From Bolinopsis microptera (taxonomy: Eukaryota; Ctenophora; Tentaculata; Lobata; Bolinopsidae): a DNA stretch of 64,000 bases. The notes below the pieces were generated by a model. That model worked only from the letters and a program-made list of their open reading frames with translations. It did no database searches and was not told where the DNA came from. Where the stretch lies: NCBI RefSeq assembly GCF_026151205.1, contig NC_087083.1:10723460-10787459 (forward strand), in the 5' to 3' direction. This document shows, piece after piece, positions 12,548 through 26,300 of the stretch (positions within the stretch are counted from its first letter, which is position 1; every line of letters starts with the position of its first letter). The position numbers were made by a program, and so were the translations under genes.

Positions 12548-12698
12548 ACTGGGCCGCGCCCGCGCTCAGCCTGTCATTCCGCCTAATCTTTATTGTTTAT
12601 GAACATAATAGCCTGAGGTTCCCAGGTAAGCTAATTTAACAAAGTGATCGCAAATGTGGTTGCGAGAAGCGTTATTGATGCGCGCGGCGCGGCCCAGT
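12548..12698. mobile_element. GC-rich MITE with ACTGGGCCGCGCC termini
   Basis: The left end ACTGGGCCGCGCCCGCGC and the right end (12680-12698) are near-perfect inverted repeats of about 18 bp in a 151-bp element. The flanks are T-rich, so the target duplication cannot be read. A short block inside it (ggcggaatgacaggct on the minus strand) recurs at about 53206-53222 on the plus strand, suggesting a dispersed family. Confidence 0.55.
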
Positions 12699-14326
12699 TT
12701 TATTGTAGCACGATACATTGTATACTAATAGTCACAGGAGGGCCAAAGTGCTGCTCACTGCGGCAAATGTTGTTTAACTGATTCAGAAGACTTTCTCTGG
12801 TGAAATTTTGCGGTAATGTAAAATAGTCGTTATTAAGTTGTTCTGACAGTTTTTATTATTGGTTGGACAGAGGTTTTTAATAAAAACATAGCAACAAAGA
12901 TTTTATTTTATACCCACAATCAATACAATATAGTATATAATATTGATAATATTCCATTTCAAAGAAGTGGTTCTATAAGCTGTGATGATGTTAAATTTCA
13001 GTGTAAGCCTGGGCCACGCAGCCAATGTGCAAGTGTTTGTTAATTGTACTTAATCGGGAAGCAAACCAAAAATCTAGTTAAGTAAAGCAATACCAGATTG
13101 GTGAAATTATTAGTCAAAAATAACAAATTTTGTTAAAATTTCAGGTTGTGTAGCATGGTATCAAAATTGCTTATATTATTAGTGCTTCTTTCTGCCAATC
13201 GAATATTTATATAGAGTCCTCCAGTCGATTTTTTGGAGTGTGGACGATGAAGAGTTATGCAAAAGCAAGGCAGGCTCAACTATTTTGGCAGGCTCAATTA
13301 TTTTGAGTTCATGCCAGCCACACTACCAGGTTGCAGAGTTGGTTCGTCATAAAAAACATACATATTAGATAATATCAGAGGAGCACAATTTAGCAGACGC
13401 TTTTGGTCGAATGAGCATGGGCATAGAAACAGTTCAAACTGGAGCATTGAGTTATCATGAAAGTAAACATCACCATAGTTTTTGCCGTCGTCAAAGTGGT
13501 AAGTACAGCCATAATTGCAGCTCCTTAGAGTATGGTTCCAGAAATATTTATTTTTCAATCTTTTGATTCTCACCGAAAAGTTATGATAGTGATGTCCATT
13601 TTGCCCATTTATTCGTCAACTTTAGATGGCATCGATGGGTATCTATGTATCTATAATTATGAGGGAATCTCTTTATTTCTTCTATAAATCAGAATAATTT
13701 AGTCTATCATAGTTCTGTATTACATAAATAAATTGATTGTTATTGCAATGACATTTAATTTATCAACTATTTGATTGATTGATATATTACTGAAGGTTGC
13801 AAAAGCTGTAGTCATTAAAACTTTAGAATATAATTTGCAGCAGTCCCATTTTAATATAATATACATTAGGAACATTTTTTATTGTTTTGCTTCGAGTTCT
13901 ATGCATTCTTGATACCTGATAAAGATTTCAGCTAAGCGATTTTTATAGAACACTAGAAGTGCAATAGGGAAAGTTTCAGACAAATCAAGCATAAATGATA
14001 TCATTGGCATGTCTGAAGTGGTTTGAAAATAGGCCATTTTTAGTCCCAAGCGTTTTGGTCCCTTATTCCTGCCACTCAGTATTGCCTACTGTAATGTAAA
14101 AATTTTTAAGATCATAGAGAAACTGACCCTGTCTCACTAAAATGGACCACTTTTCATTAAAGGAATGTTAATTAAAAGTTTTTGTTTCACTGAACATTTT
14201 TTGATTCATTGATTATTTATGTACTTCGGTCCTTCTGAGTTCTGTGCTATGTTAAATTCATTTTATGATATTAATAACCTTCCTCAGGATGGCTCACTAC
14301 TACAAGATGTAATCTGAAGATATAAA
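12699..14326. other. Upstream region of the WBP1-like gene
   Basis: A minus-strand 91-codon frame (13298-13573) contains a cysteine-containing segment (NHTLRSCNYGCTYHFDDG) but no recognised family. A plus-strand ATG at 13155 opens a 19-residue hydrophobic leader-like peptide and then stops. Neither is supported by splice logic. In the presumed 5' leader an AG acceptor at 14286-14287 is followed by a tiny upstream frame (ATG 14289, stop at 14312). Confidence 0.35.
14289..14312 (+). promoter_or_regulatory. Possible short upstream ORF in the leader of the WBP1-like gene
   Basis: ATG at 14289 opens seven codons and stops at 14312, 14 bp before the main ATG at 14327. If the leader exon begins after the AG at 14286-14287, the mRNA would carry this uORF. 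That is inference; the transcription start is unknown. Confidence 0.3.
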
Positions 14327-17300
14327 ATGAGCTATCTGATCCTTGCAGCATCATGGATCACTATTGTTCTGTCATATGATGAGGAATATAAAGCCTGTGA
14401 ATCGACCATCAGGAACATTGAAGGAGATGTGGAAACTTACTAGTAAGTCATTTTTGTCAAACAGCTTGGTCTACTCTAGTTTGATGAATTATTTCATTAA
14501 TCATTCATCATTTATTAATCACTTTTCATTAATCGCTTTGAATGAAAAAACGGTCTCCATAATGTTGGTGGCATAAGAATATGTTTTTTCAGCTGTGAGG
14601 TTAACAAGGAATGTTGCGCCACACTAGAAGAACCAAATAAGTGTTGTTTACCAGACCTTGATAAGGGAATAATACCGTGAGTAATGTTTACTTTCTTATA
14701 GATATTGATGCTGGTGGGCGGGCAACTAAATATTATTTGTTTTCACACATGACAGAGTTTCTAGATTTTGATTGGTCAATGTTGGAAGCTGATCGGTTAA
14801 TCACTGTCACGTGTTAGAACAAATATGATTCGCCTCCTCAGAATTATTCAGATCTAAACCTCAATACAATGAATTTTCGTCTGTACCTCATAACCCTTCC
14901 TCACCAATTTTACCACACCAATCCTCCATGATCTGCCCACGTCTTTATGTTCATTATAAGATTATACACCCCTTGACATCTTTACACCCTCCTTTACACC
15001 TTTCCCCTTACTTTTAACACACCCTCTCACTTGTTTTCAGAGTCACTGAACCAGTTGAATGTACAGATAATTATTGTCCTGGTGGAATAAAAATTCCCAT
15101 TCTAAATGTTACTTTAAGGTACGGTTATATAGCTGAGTGGTTCGACCTTTAATTGAGCATCCCCTGTATTTGCGATATTTTGATTTGGGTACGGTTATTT
15201 AGTGGTTTGACCCTTCATTGAGCATCCCCTGTATTTGCAATATTTTGATTTGGGTTAATTGAAAGCAACTAACTTTAATTGGGGGATGAAACAAGATATA
15301 ATTGTATGCAAGATTGTAGAAATGTAATGGTACAATCTTTTGAGGAACTACAATTGAGTAACTCACTCTTTTGATTCAATACTTCAAATTTTCGATAAAC
15401 TTCTCAATTTTGTTGCAGTCTTGGTATTTAATATCTTAGTGATATGTTGGATATGTATGCAAGTAAAATGTATGCAATAAATGAATTGCTTATTGCAAGC
15501 TGTTTAGCAGAACTTCTTTAAAAACGGAGCATGTGCTACACACACAAACTGTAATGCTTTATTAGTATCTAGCGAGTTTTACATGTGCTACACACAAACT
15601 GTAATGCTTTATTAGCATCTAGCGAGTTTTACATGTGCTACATACAAACTGTAATGCTTTATTAGTTTCTAGCGTGTTTTACTTACGAAAGGTACTTTTA
15701 ACAGTATGGTTTACACATCACATTTCACAGGTGTAACAACTATCTGACCGAGTTTATCTTTACTGTTGCAAGATACCGAGTTTAAGATAAATCTTTACGG
15801 TGGATAATTTCAGATTCCCAAATTCAATCGGTTTTTTAGTTGATTACCCGTTTATAATAAACTGATCCATTTATGGATTTGTGGTTATGACAACAAATGC
15901 TTTATCAAGCCGTTGCTCGAGCCAGGGTTTTAAAGCTGCTACAATAAAGAGATAACCATCTAAATCATCTCACTCTCATCACGTGACCAATGGATCACGT
16001 GACTCATAACCCACTATCTCAGTACTTTATGATACGTCACGTGATGAAATCCACCCAATGAAAACCAGTGCCAGGAGATTTGAACAGTGACAGCTATGCA
16101 CTGGGAACAGTGCTTATTTGGTATAATAGTAGCGGAGAAGCTTTCAAGTTTTAGGATGTTCAAATTCTTGCTTTAGCAGCTTTTATCATAGGATCAGTGG
16201 GTGACTGGGTGTACAAATTGGCTAAAAGGTTGTTTTGAGAAAGCTCGTACTGGAGGAACGATCCAAGTTGACACTTTTACACGTTCAGTGAAATTCTAGA
16301 GTGTAAAGCTTTGAAAAAAGGGAATTTGAAATTCGAATTTTATTCTCCTTTGAGTTTCTCTGGAAATAAAATGGTATTTATCAGAGAGGAATACATTGTT
16401 TACTTCAAGAAAATCTCAATCCACTTGCTTATCCATACTCTAAAAGAAACAAATTATTATAGTCTGAAAACATGCTCGTACCTACCAAATATAATCTAGT
16501 AATTTCCAAGAACGAGCTAAATACTTGTACAGTAGGCTAAAGTTGCTGACTTTTCGACTACGTATTCCTATTTTCTCGCTGCTTCCCATGCAAGTTTATT
16601 GAGGATATATATGCAGTCTGGAGTCGAAGGTAGTAATTTCTCATATTTCTCATGAATTCAGTAGACTTATCAATTAATACTGATTATTTAATTAGTTAAT
16701 TGGTTTTTAATTGATAAGAGTGCCATGATGTATCCCTTTTTGATAATTCTACTTTATTGGCAGGACAGACTACTCAGTGCCACCATTTTATCAATACACT
16801 TCACAATATTCCTGTCACCATGGTGATTTTAGTTAAACAAACGACTTTGCTAATTAAATAATTAAGTCTTTATGTTTAACTTTGTACAACAAGTTGTAGG
16901 GGGCCTCACTGACGTTGTATAATTATAACCATCATAATAGAATAGTGAGCACGTAAACCATTCAGTCGAAATACTGTCAGTATTACTGACAGTATACTGA
17001 CAGTATACAGTTAGTAAAACCGTACAGTTTGGGGATATAGTACAGTAAATCTGGGTTTTGACTATTGAGTTTCTCGCCGCACAGTTATACTGGTTCCAAA
17101 TTAGGGTTTATGGTTTACAAGCACTCAAGTAATTAGGGAAGTAACGAGCCTGGAAGCTCACTTGAGATCATGGATTCATTAGCCGTATTTCAGTGGATCT
17201 GGTGAGATTAAACTTAAAATTTCTACATTTTTCCAAAATGATGGGGTAGAGAAAGAGAAGATAGAGGTATAGTAAATTGGGTTTTAATGTTAGTTAATAC

Positions 17301-20300
17301 TTTAATATGATATGACAATAGGAACTCCTGTAAAGAGAACAATAATTTATACTTCAATACAATATTATCAAAACCAGATTATTTATAATACTCACAGTAA
17401 ACCACATTTTCCGCACTTTATAAGCCCACGTGATTAATTAAGCCCACGTGATTAATTAAACTCACGTGATTAATTAAGCCCACGTGATTAATTAAACTCA
17501 AGAAACAGTACGGTCTGACTGTGAAGTAATATGTCAAGTAGTAATTAGTCCCTTGCCTGGACCAGTGAGAATTAGCAACCTGGACTAGTTTAATGTAAAC
17601 CTCATACTAACTGATTGGAGATAATTGAATTTATAGAGCCACGCTGTTAGACAGGTTTTAGTAATCTACCTGTGATTGGTAGCGGGTAATGAGATTACTG
17701 AGGCGGTATTACCTGTTATTACCGGTTATTACCTGTTATTACCTGTTATCTACAAATATAGCTACAAACAAAGCAGCTACTTTTTACTGATAACTGGTCA
17801 CACACGTTACAAGATAGTGACACGCACCGAGTTCTATAGTTACACTGAAACAAGAGATTCCCATCAACGAGAAGTTACTAATTTTACAAGAAATTACTAA
17901 TTTATAATTAGCCTGTTTCACGAATTAGCTGGAATGTGTGGCGGTCCTGATTGAGAAATTCCTTCAATAGTCTGTTTTTATCACCAATTATAGCTGTTTT
18001 AGAGTTTTAGTTAGGTACTATAGTTACAATAGCTGTTTTAGTTACACCACAACCTCATTGTATTTCCCGAGTAGTGGCGTAAATAACCAGAAAAAGTACT
18101 TGTTCAATTAATGTTTTATGCCGTAAATACGCATATCATATATATATTATATTATATATGATATATTATATATATTATATGCTTATTGACCTGGTTAGAT
18201 ATCACCTAAAATACGACCTCACCTGACAGGAGATACCTCTTTGATGTAGATGTTTGCTGGTGCCTCAAATACTGACAGATAGCCAGCAACAAATTTCATC
18301 CTTTCAACTTTTCATTATCAAACATCTGGTATCTAGAATTGTTATTTACATCCACATACCTAGTCTACTGCATACAGCTGCGAGACTTTGAGCTTAGAGA
18401 TAAAAATGAGGAGAGAGCATTATTTGGTTACTAATATTTTCTACTGTTACCGTTTTCCTTCTTTTTAAAAACCAAGTCAAAAGATTCAGATATTTCAACT
18501 TTTCCACGTCAAAAATCTTCGTTATTTAAAATACAAATACCAAGTCTGCTACTGAAAAGACGGTTATAATTTAGTAACTCTAAGCTTTCTCCAATTACGG
18601 TTTTCCTTGGAAATGTGTTTACCGAGTAATATATTGATATTTATCCCATGCGCTTGCCAGGGCCCAGATATCAAAACAAGCGGGCATCTCGCAGAGCCAC
18701 CCTGTTTAATTTGTTTCATTTTCAAGACGATTGTCATTAAGCACAGTGGTACTGTGGTACACAGTGGTACACAGTGGTACTGTGGTACAATGTGGTACTG
18801 TATTCGTCCTCGTTTCTTCACCAATAATACAACAGGTCAGTCTTTAACAAAAAACTGTTGTACTACTACTGTAGTGCTACTTCTATAATACTGATCAGTC
18901 TCTAAAAGAGACGGTCTAATACACAACACTGCAGATCTCGTCTAATTTGCAGTTTGACATATGTAATTGATCTCTGGTTGTCTTCAAGACTGTTCCATAC
19001 CGTCACCGTACAGCTCATAGATCAGTAGAACTGTCAAAAATACAAGGGTACTTTAAAATAGAGTATCTAGTATACAATACAGCAGATCTTCCGTAATTAC
19101 CGGTTAAACAAAACTAATTGATATCTTGTAAACTAATTAGCAAGTGATCTGTGGTTGTTTTCAAGACCGTTCTATTTTCAGCTGTACTCTTTTCTCAGCT
19201 TCTCTCCAATTACCATTCCTTAACATTCCTTACATAGGTAGCCTTAGTAACCAGTAACCATAGTAAACGATAGTAACTAGACATGATGGCCCTGAGTAAA
19301 TACTACCGATATTTGGTGGGGAGATCTAGTGTTGTATACTAGACCGTTATTAGGTTTAAACAATCTTCCTACCCACTCCTTTATAAATATAACGATCATT
19401 CAGTAGAACTATCATCGTCATGTAAAGAGATGGATAACATGTGCGCGTATAAAAGCGGTTATCAGCCATGTATTTCATCACGATTTTAACATTATGTTAA
19501 TAAGGTAATGGTGTAGTACTAGTATATGAGCTGTAATGATTACATAAGGTGCACCATAATGATTTTAACATCGTGATGATAATAAGATAACATATTGAGG
19601 GCAGGTGTTAGTAAGTCATGCATGTCAGAACCATTTTAGCACTTTTGTAGATACCACATTTCGTAGCACTTTATTTTAAACTCTAGTGTAATGGGAGAGA
19701 GCACCTTATTACTTTATTACTACTACTACTACTATGTGGTATTTTGTGCTACGTAGCACCTTATTGAACATTGTAGAAGAATTTAGCGAGATCCTGCGAG
19801 ATCACAACTTCTCGCGAGGATTACTCTTGGTATGGAGGTATGGAATGTACCCACTACCCAATCATTGTGTGATAATGTACACTACAACTATTGAAGTTTG
19901 AAATGTACCGTGTGAAACTCAGTTGATTGTACACGAACTACAGGCGAACTGTCCCCCATTTAGCGTGACGTGTGGACTGTGATTAAGTGTACGGTCTAAG
20001 TCCTTAAATTACCCCGAACCTCTATTTACTACAAGTGTCTTACTTTAAGTGCATTTCCTGGACAATGAGCCAAGCGTTCCTGTAAATGGGGGCCTGGTTA
20101 TACCAGCAAAATATCAAAAGATTAAAATGGAAATTCGCGCAACTTTTTATTTCTGAGAATACTGACAATTCTTTTCATCAGACATCTCAATATGCTCTAG
20201 AGGAAGATGCAAATAAATTAAGATTTAAGTCAGCAGAACTAGAATATAGTAATGCTGTTGCCGGAGAAAGTCAGCTTTATCCGGTATCATAGCTTGAAGT

Positions 20301-23300
20301 ATAACATCATCAACATGACATCATATCACGTGACATCATATCACGTGTTATTTCACATTGATCACGTGATAACTGACATGTTATTGTATGTATAATAATT
20401 GTACCTGTCATTTTCTTTGCACCCACATTGCTTGTCGGGACATAAACAAAGTGGTAACTGTTTCACGTCCAACACAGAAGTAATCCACATAATTATACAC
20501 ATAATTACACATAATTATATCTGATATAACAATACACCGCATAATTGTGTTCGCAGAATTGGGCGGTGACGTAATTCCAAAAAGCTGCCTCAAACTTCGC
20601 CCAAGGAGTTCTAAAATATTTGGTCCTTTTTGGGGTTTCTTCTCCCGTGTGTACACTAAAAAACTAAACAAAGCTTCATTACCGTCGTATATTATATCAT
20701 GGTCGTCAAGGGCTGAACAACTGGAACACAGACAGATTCCATCTGATATTTGTAGGTTTCGAACAAGGTAAGAAATCAATCGCGCCTAGCTGACTAGTTG
20801 CTTAGTTGGGAGGTAAAATTTAGAAACTTGCAGAACTTCTCGCCCCTAAATGTTGATCCGTCAGCTCTCCCTGGCTTGACCTGATATTCTAGTTGAAACA
20901 CACGCCTAACAGATTTAAAGAGAGCTTGACTGTGAAAAAATCTGTGTAATCCTCGCCCATCTGTTGAATCCCCTGAGTAAACACTTCCTGGTGTCACTAA
21001 AGTAGATCCTCTATATCTACTAATTAAGTCAGACAAGAACTGCAACTGTTGGGTATTATATTCCAGGGGTGTAGGTCGCCCCCTGCCCCCCCCCCTATAT
21101 ACCCAAATAAATTTTGTTTCTTTACCAGCGGCTGAATTAGATGATTTGTCGATCGGACTAGTTGAGAAGTCTGACGAAAACTCAGTGTTTTCCTATCCAA
21201 CTAATTATTTAATAGATTATTATTTTAATCAACAGTTTAGGAGAACTAAGTTAAGTAGCACTAAAATACATGCTGATCTTCACAAAGTCACAAGTTTACT
21301 GATACTCAGTTTATAACTGATTCTATCAAAGTCTCTGTTAACAGAATCTGTGAGCAGTAGCAATAGCACTTACTGTAAAGCTTCCTTCCCATTAACAACA
21401 TTAACAACATTAACAACATTAACAACATTAACAACATTAACAACATTAACAACATTAACAACATTAACAACATTAACAACATTAACAACATTAACAACAT
21501 TAACAACATTAACAACATTAACAACATTAACAACATTAACAACATTAACAACATTAACAACATTAACAACATTAACAACATTAACAACATAAACAACATT
21601 AACAACATTAACAACATTAACAACATTAACAACATTAACAACATTAACAACATTAACAACATTAACAACATTAACAACATTAACAACATTAACAACATTA
21701 ACAACATTAACAACATTAACAACATTAACAACATTAACAACATTAACAACATTAACAACATTAACAACATTAACAACATTAACAACATTAACAACATTAA
21801 CAACATTAACAACATTAACAACATTAACAACATTAACAACATTAACAACATTAACAACATTAACAACATTAACAACATTAACAACATTAACAACATTAAC
21901 AACATTAACAACATTAACAACATTAACAACATTAACAACATTAACAACATTAACAACATTAACAACATTAACAACATTAACAACATTAACAACATTAACA
22001 ACATTAACAACATTAACAACATTAACAACATTAACAACATTAACAACATTAACAACATTAACAACATTAACAACATTAACAACATTAACAACATTAACAA
22101 CATTAACAACATTAACAACATTAACAACATTAACAACATTAACAACATTAACAACATTAACAACATTAACAACATTAACAACATTAACAACATTAACAAC
22201 ATTAACAACATTAACATCGCCAGAGTTACGAAAGAGACATGTATGTCTCCCGATAGAGTTGCAATGAAATCCGTACGTAAAGGGAATTTTAGTCGTACCA
22301 CAAAACATACAGAGAGTGGGAGTAAGGACTTGAACCACTGGCTTGCCAGGGTCACCCCACTCATTCAGTCCCCACTTTCAACAGTCAGCATTACTCCGGC
22401 TCACAGCATTCAGTCCCCACTTTTAGCTTTTCAACAATCAGCATTACTCTGGCTCACAGCATTCAGTCCCCACTTTTAGCTTTTCAACAGTCAGCATTAC
22501 TGCGGCTCACAGCATTTAGTCCCCACTTTTAGCTTTTCAACAGTCAGCATTACTCCGGCTCACAGCATTCAGTCCCCACTTTTAGCCTTTCAACAGTCAG
22601 CATTACTCCGGCTCACAGCATTCAGTCCCCACTTTTAGCTTTTCAACAGTCAGCATTACTCCGGCTCACAGCATTCAGTCCCCACTTTTAGCTTTTCAAC
22701 AATCAGCATTACTCTGGCTCACAGCATTCAGTCCCCACTTTTAGCTTTTCAACAGTCAGCATTACTGCGGCTCACAGCATTTAGTCCCCACTTTTAGCTT
22801 TTCAACAGTCAGCATTACTCCGGCTCACAGCATTCAGTCCCCACTTTTAGCTTTTCAACAGTCAGCATTACTCCGGCTCACAGCATTCAGTCCCCACTTT
22901 TTACTTTTAGCCTTTCAACAGTCAGCATTACTCTGGCTCACAGCATTCAGTCCCCACTTTTAGCTTTTCAACAGTCAGCATTACTCCGGCTCACAGCATT
23001 CAGTCCCCACTTTTAGCTTTTCAACAGTCAGCATTACTCCGGCTCACAGCATTCAGTCCCCACTTTTTACTTTTAGCCTTTCAACAGTCAGCATTACTCT
23101 GGCTCACAGCATTCAGTCCCCACTTTTAGCTTTTCAACAGTCAGCATTACTCCGGCTCACAGCATTCAGTCCCCACTTTTAGCTTTTCAACAGTCAGCTT
23201 TACTCTGGCTCACAGCATTCAGTCCCCACTTTTAGCTTTTCAACAGTCAGCATTACTCCGGCTCACAGCATTCAGTCCCCACTTTTAGCTTTTCAACAGT

Positions 23301-26300
23301 CAGCATTACTCTGGCTCACAGCATTCAGTCCCCACTTTTAGCTTTTCAACAGTCAGCATTACTTCGGCTCACAGCATTCAGTCCCCACTTTTAGCTTTTC
23401 AACAGTCAGCATTACTCCGGCTCACAGCATTCAGTCCCCACTTTTAGCTTTTCAACAGTCAGCATTACTCTGGCTCACAGCATTCAGTCCCCACTTTTAG
23501 CTTTTCAACAGTCAGCATTACTCCGGCTCACAGTATTCAGTCCCCACTTTTAGCTTTTCAACAGTCAGCATTACTCCGGCTCACAGCATTCAGTCCCCAC
23601 TTTTAGCTTTTCAACAGTCAGCATTACTCCGGCTCACAGCATTCAGTCCCCACTTTTAGCTTTTCAACAGTCAGCATTACTCCGGCTCACAGCATTCAGT
23701 CCCCACTTTTAGCTTTTCAACAGTCAGCATTACTCCGGCTCACAGCATTCAGTCCCCACTTTTAGCTTTTCAACAGTCAGCATTACTCTGGCTCACAGCA
23801 TTCAGTCCCACTTTTATCTTTTCAACAGTCAGCATTACTCCGGCTCACAGCATTTAGTCCCCACTTTTAGCTTTTCAACAGTCAGCATTACTCCGGCTCA
23901 CAGCATTCAGTCCCCACTTTTAGCTTTTCAACAGTCAGCATTACTCCGGCTCACAGTATTCAGTCCCCACTTTTAGCTTTTCAACAGTCAGCATTACTCT
24001 GGCTCACAGCATTCAGTCCCCACTTTTAGCTTTTCAACAGTCAGCATTACTCCGGCTCACAGCATTCAGTCCCCACTTTTAGCTTTTCAACAGTCAGCAT
24101 TACTCCGGCTCACAGCATTCAGTCCCCACTTTTATCTTTTCAACAGTCAGCATTACTCTGGCTCACAGCATTCATTCCCCACTTTTAGCTTTTCAACAGT
24201 CAGCATTACTCCGGCTCACAGCATTCAGTCCCCACTTTTAGCTTTTCAACAGTCAGCATTACTCCGGCTCACAGTATTCAGTCCCCACTTTTAGCTTTTC
24301 AACAGTCAGCATTACTCCGGCTCACAGCATTCAGTCCCCACTTTTAGCTTTTCAACAGTCAGCATTACTCTGGCTCACAGCATTCAGTCCCACTTTTATC
24401 TTTTCAACAGTCAGCATTACTCCGGCTCACAGCATTTAGTCCCCACTTTTATCTTTTCAACAGTCAGCATTACTCCGGCTCACAGCATTCAGTCCCCACT
24501 TTTAGCTTTTCAACAGTCAGCATTACTCTGACTCACAGCATTCAGTCCCCACTTTTATCTTTTCAACAGTCAGCATTACTCCGGCTCACAGCATTCAGTC
24601 CCCACTTTTAGCTTTTCAACAGTCAGCATTACTCCGGCTCACAGTATTCAGTCCCCACTTTTAGCTTTTCAACAGTCAGCATTACTCCGGCTCACAGTAT
24701 TCAGTCCCCACTTTTAGCTTTTCAACAGTCAGCATTACTCCGGCTCACAGCATTCAGTCCCCACTTTTAGCTTTTCAACAGTCAGCATTACTCCGGCTCA
24801 CAGTATTCAGTCCCCACTTTTAGCTTTTCAACAGTCAGCATTACTCCGGCTCACAGCATTCAGTCCCCACTGTTAGCTTTTCAACAGTCAGCATTACTCC
24901 GGCTCACAGCATTCAGTCCCCACTTTTAGCTTTTCAACAGTCAGCATTACTCCGGCTCACAGCATTCAGTCCCCACTTTTAGCTTTTCAACAGTCAGCAT
25001 TACTCCGGCTCACAGCATTCAGTCCCCACTTTTAGCTTTTCAACAGTCAGCATTACTCCGGCTCACAGCATTCAGTCCCCACTTTTAGCTTTTCAACAGT
25101 CAGCATTACTCCGGCTCACAGTATTCAGTCCCCACTTTTAGCTTTTCAACAGTCAGCATTACTCCGGCTCACAGTATTCAGTCCCCACTTTTAGCTTTTC
25201 AACAGTCAGCATTACTCCGGCTCACAGCATTCAGTCCCCACTTTTAGCTTTTCAACAGTCAGCATTACTCCGGCTCACAGCATTCAGTCCCCACTTTTAG
25301 CTTTTCAACAGTCAGCATTACTCCGGCTCACAGTATTCAGTCCCCACTTTTAGCTTTTCAACAGTCAGCATTACTCCGGCTCACAGCATTCAGTCCCCAC
25401 TTTTAGCCTTTCAACAGTCAGCATTACTCCGGCTCACAGCATTCAGTCCCCACTTTTAGCTTTTCAACAGTCAGCATTACTCCGGCTCACAGCATTCAGT
25501 CCCCACTTTTAGCTTTTCAACAGTCAGCATTACTCCGGCTCACAGCATTCAGTCCCCACTTTTAGCTTTTCAACAGTCAGCATTACTCTGACTCACAGCA
25601 TTCAGTCCCCACTTTTAGCTTTTCAACAGTCAGCATTACTCTGGCTCACAGCATTCAGTCCCCACTTTTAGCTTTTCAACAGTCAGCATTACTCCGGCTC
25701 ACAGCATTCAGTCCCCACTTTTAGCCTTTCAACAGTCAGCATTACTCTGGCTCACAGCATTCAGTCCCCACTTTTAGCTTTTCAACAGTCAGCATTACTC
25801 TGGCTCATAGCATTCAGTCCCCACTTTTAGCTTTTCAACAGTCAGCATTACTCCGGCTCACAGTATTCAGTCCCCACTTTTAGCTTTTCAACAGTCAGCA
25901 TTACTCCGGCTCACAGCATTCAGTCCCCACTGTTAGCTTTTCAACAGTCAGCATTACTCTGGCTCACAGCATTCAGTCCCCACTTTTAGCTTTTCAACAG
26001 TCAGCATTACTCTGGCTCACAGCATTCAGTCCCACTTTTAGCTTTTCAACAGTCAGCATTACTCTGGCTCAGAGCATTCAGTCCCCACTTTTAGCTTTTC
26101 AACAGTCAGCATTACTCTGACTCACAGCATTCAGTCCCCACTTTTAGCTTTTCAACACTCAACAGTCAGCATTACTCCGGCTCACAGTATTCAGTCCCCA
26201 CTTTTAGCTTTTCAACAGTCAGCATTACTCCGGCTCACAGCATTCAGTCCCCACTGTTAGCTTTTCAACAGTCAGCATTACTCCGGCTCACAGCATTCAG

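Noticed and set aside
13155-13214. Hydrophobic leader-like peptide starting at ATG 13155 as signal-peptide exon of the WBP1-like gene
   Set aside because: It stops after 19 codons with no donor, and a better in-frame ATG with its own signal peptide exists at 14327.
14349-14442. Internal-exon reading of the first WBP1-like exon (acceptor at 14348)
   Set aside because: The frame continues upstream without a stop to ATG 14327, giving a complete signal peptide, so the AG at 14348 is inside the exon.
20408-20779. 123-codon minus frame as a gene
   Set aside because: It overlaps a better splice-bounded plus segment, and neither has a recognised family; kept only as part of an unresolved cluster.
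21350-22364. Open frames of 322 and 352 codons over the 9-bp satellite
   Set aside because: The unit length is a multiple of three and lacks stops, so the frames are automatic. The translated repeats have no start or termination logic and the unit is non-genic.
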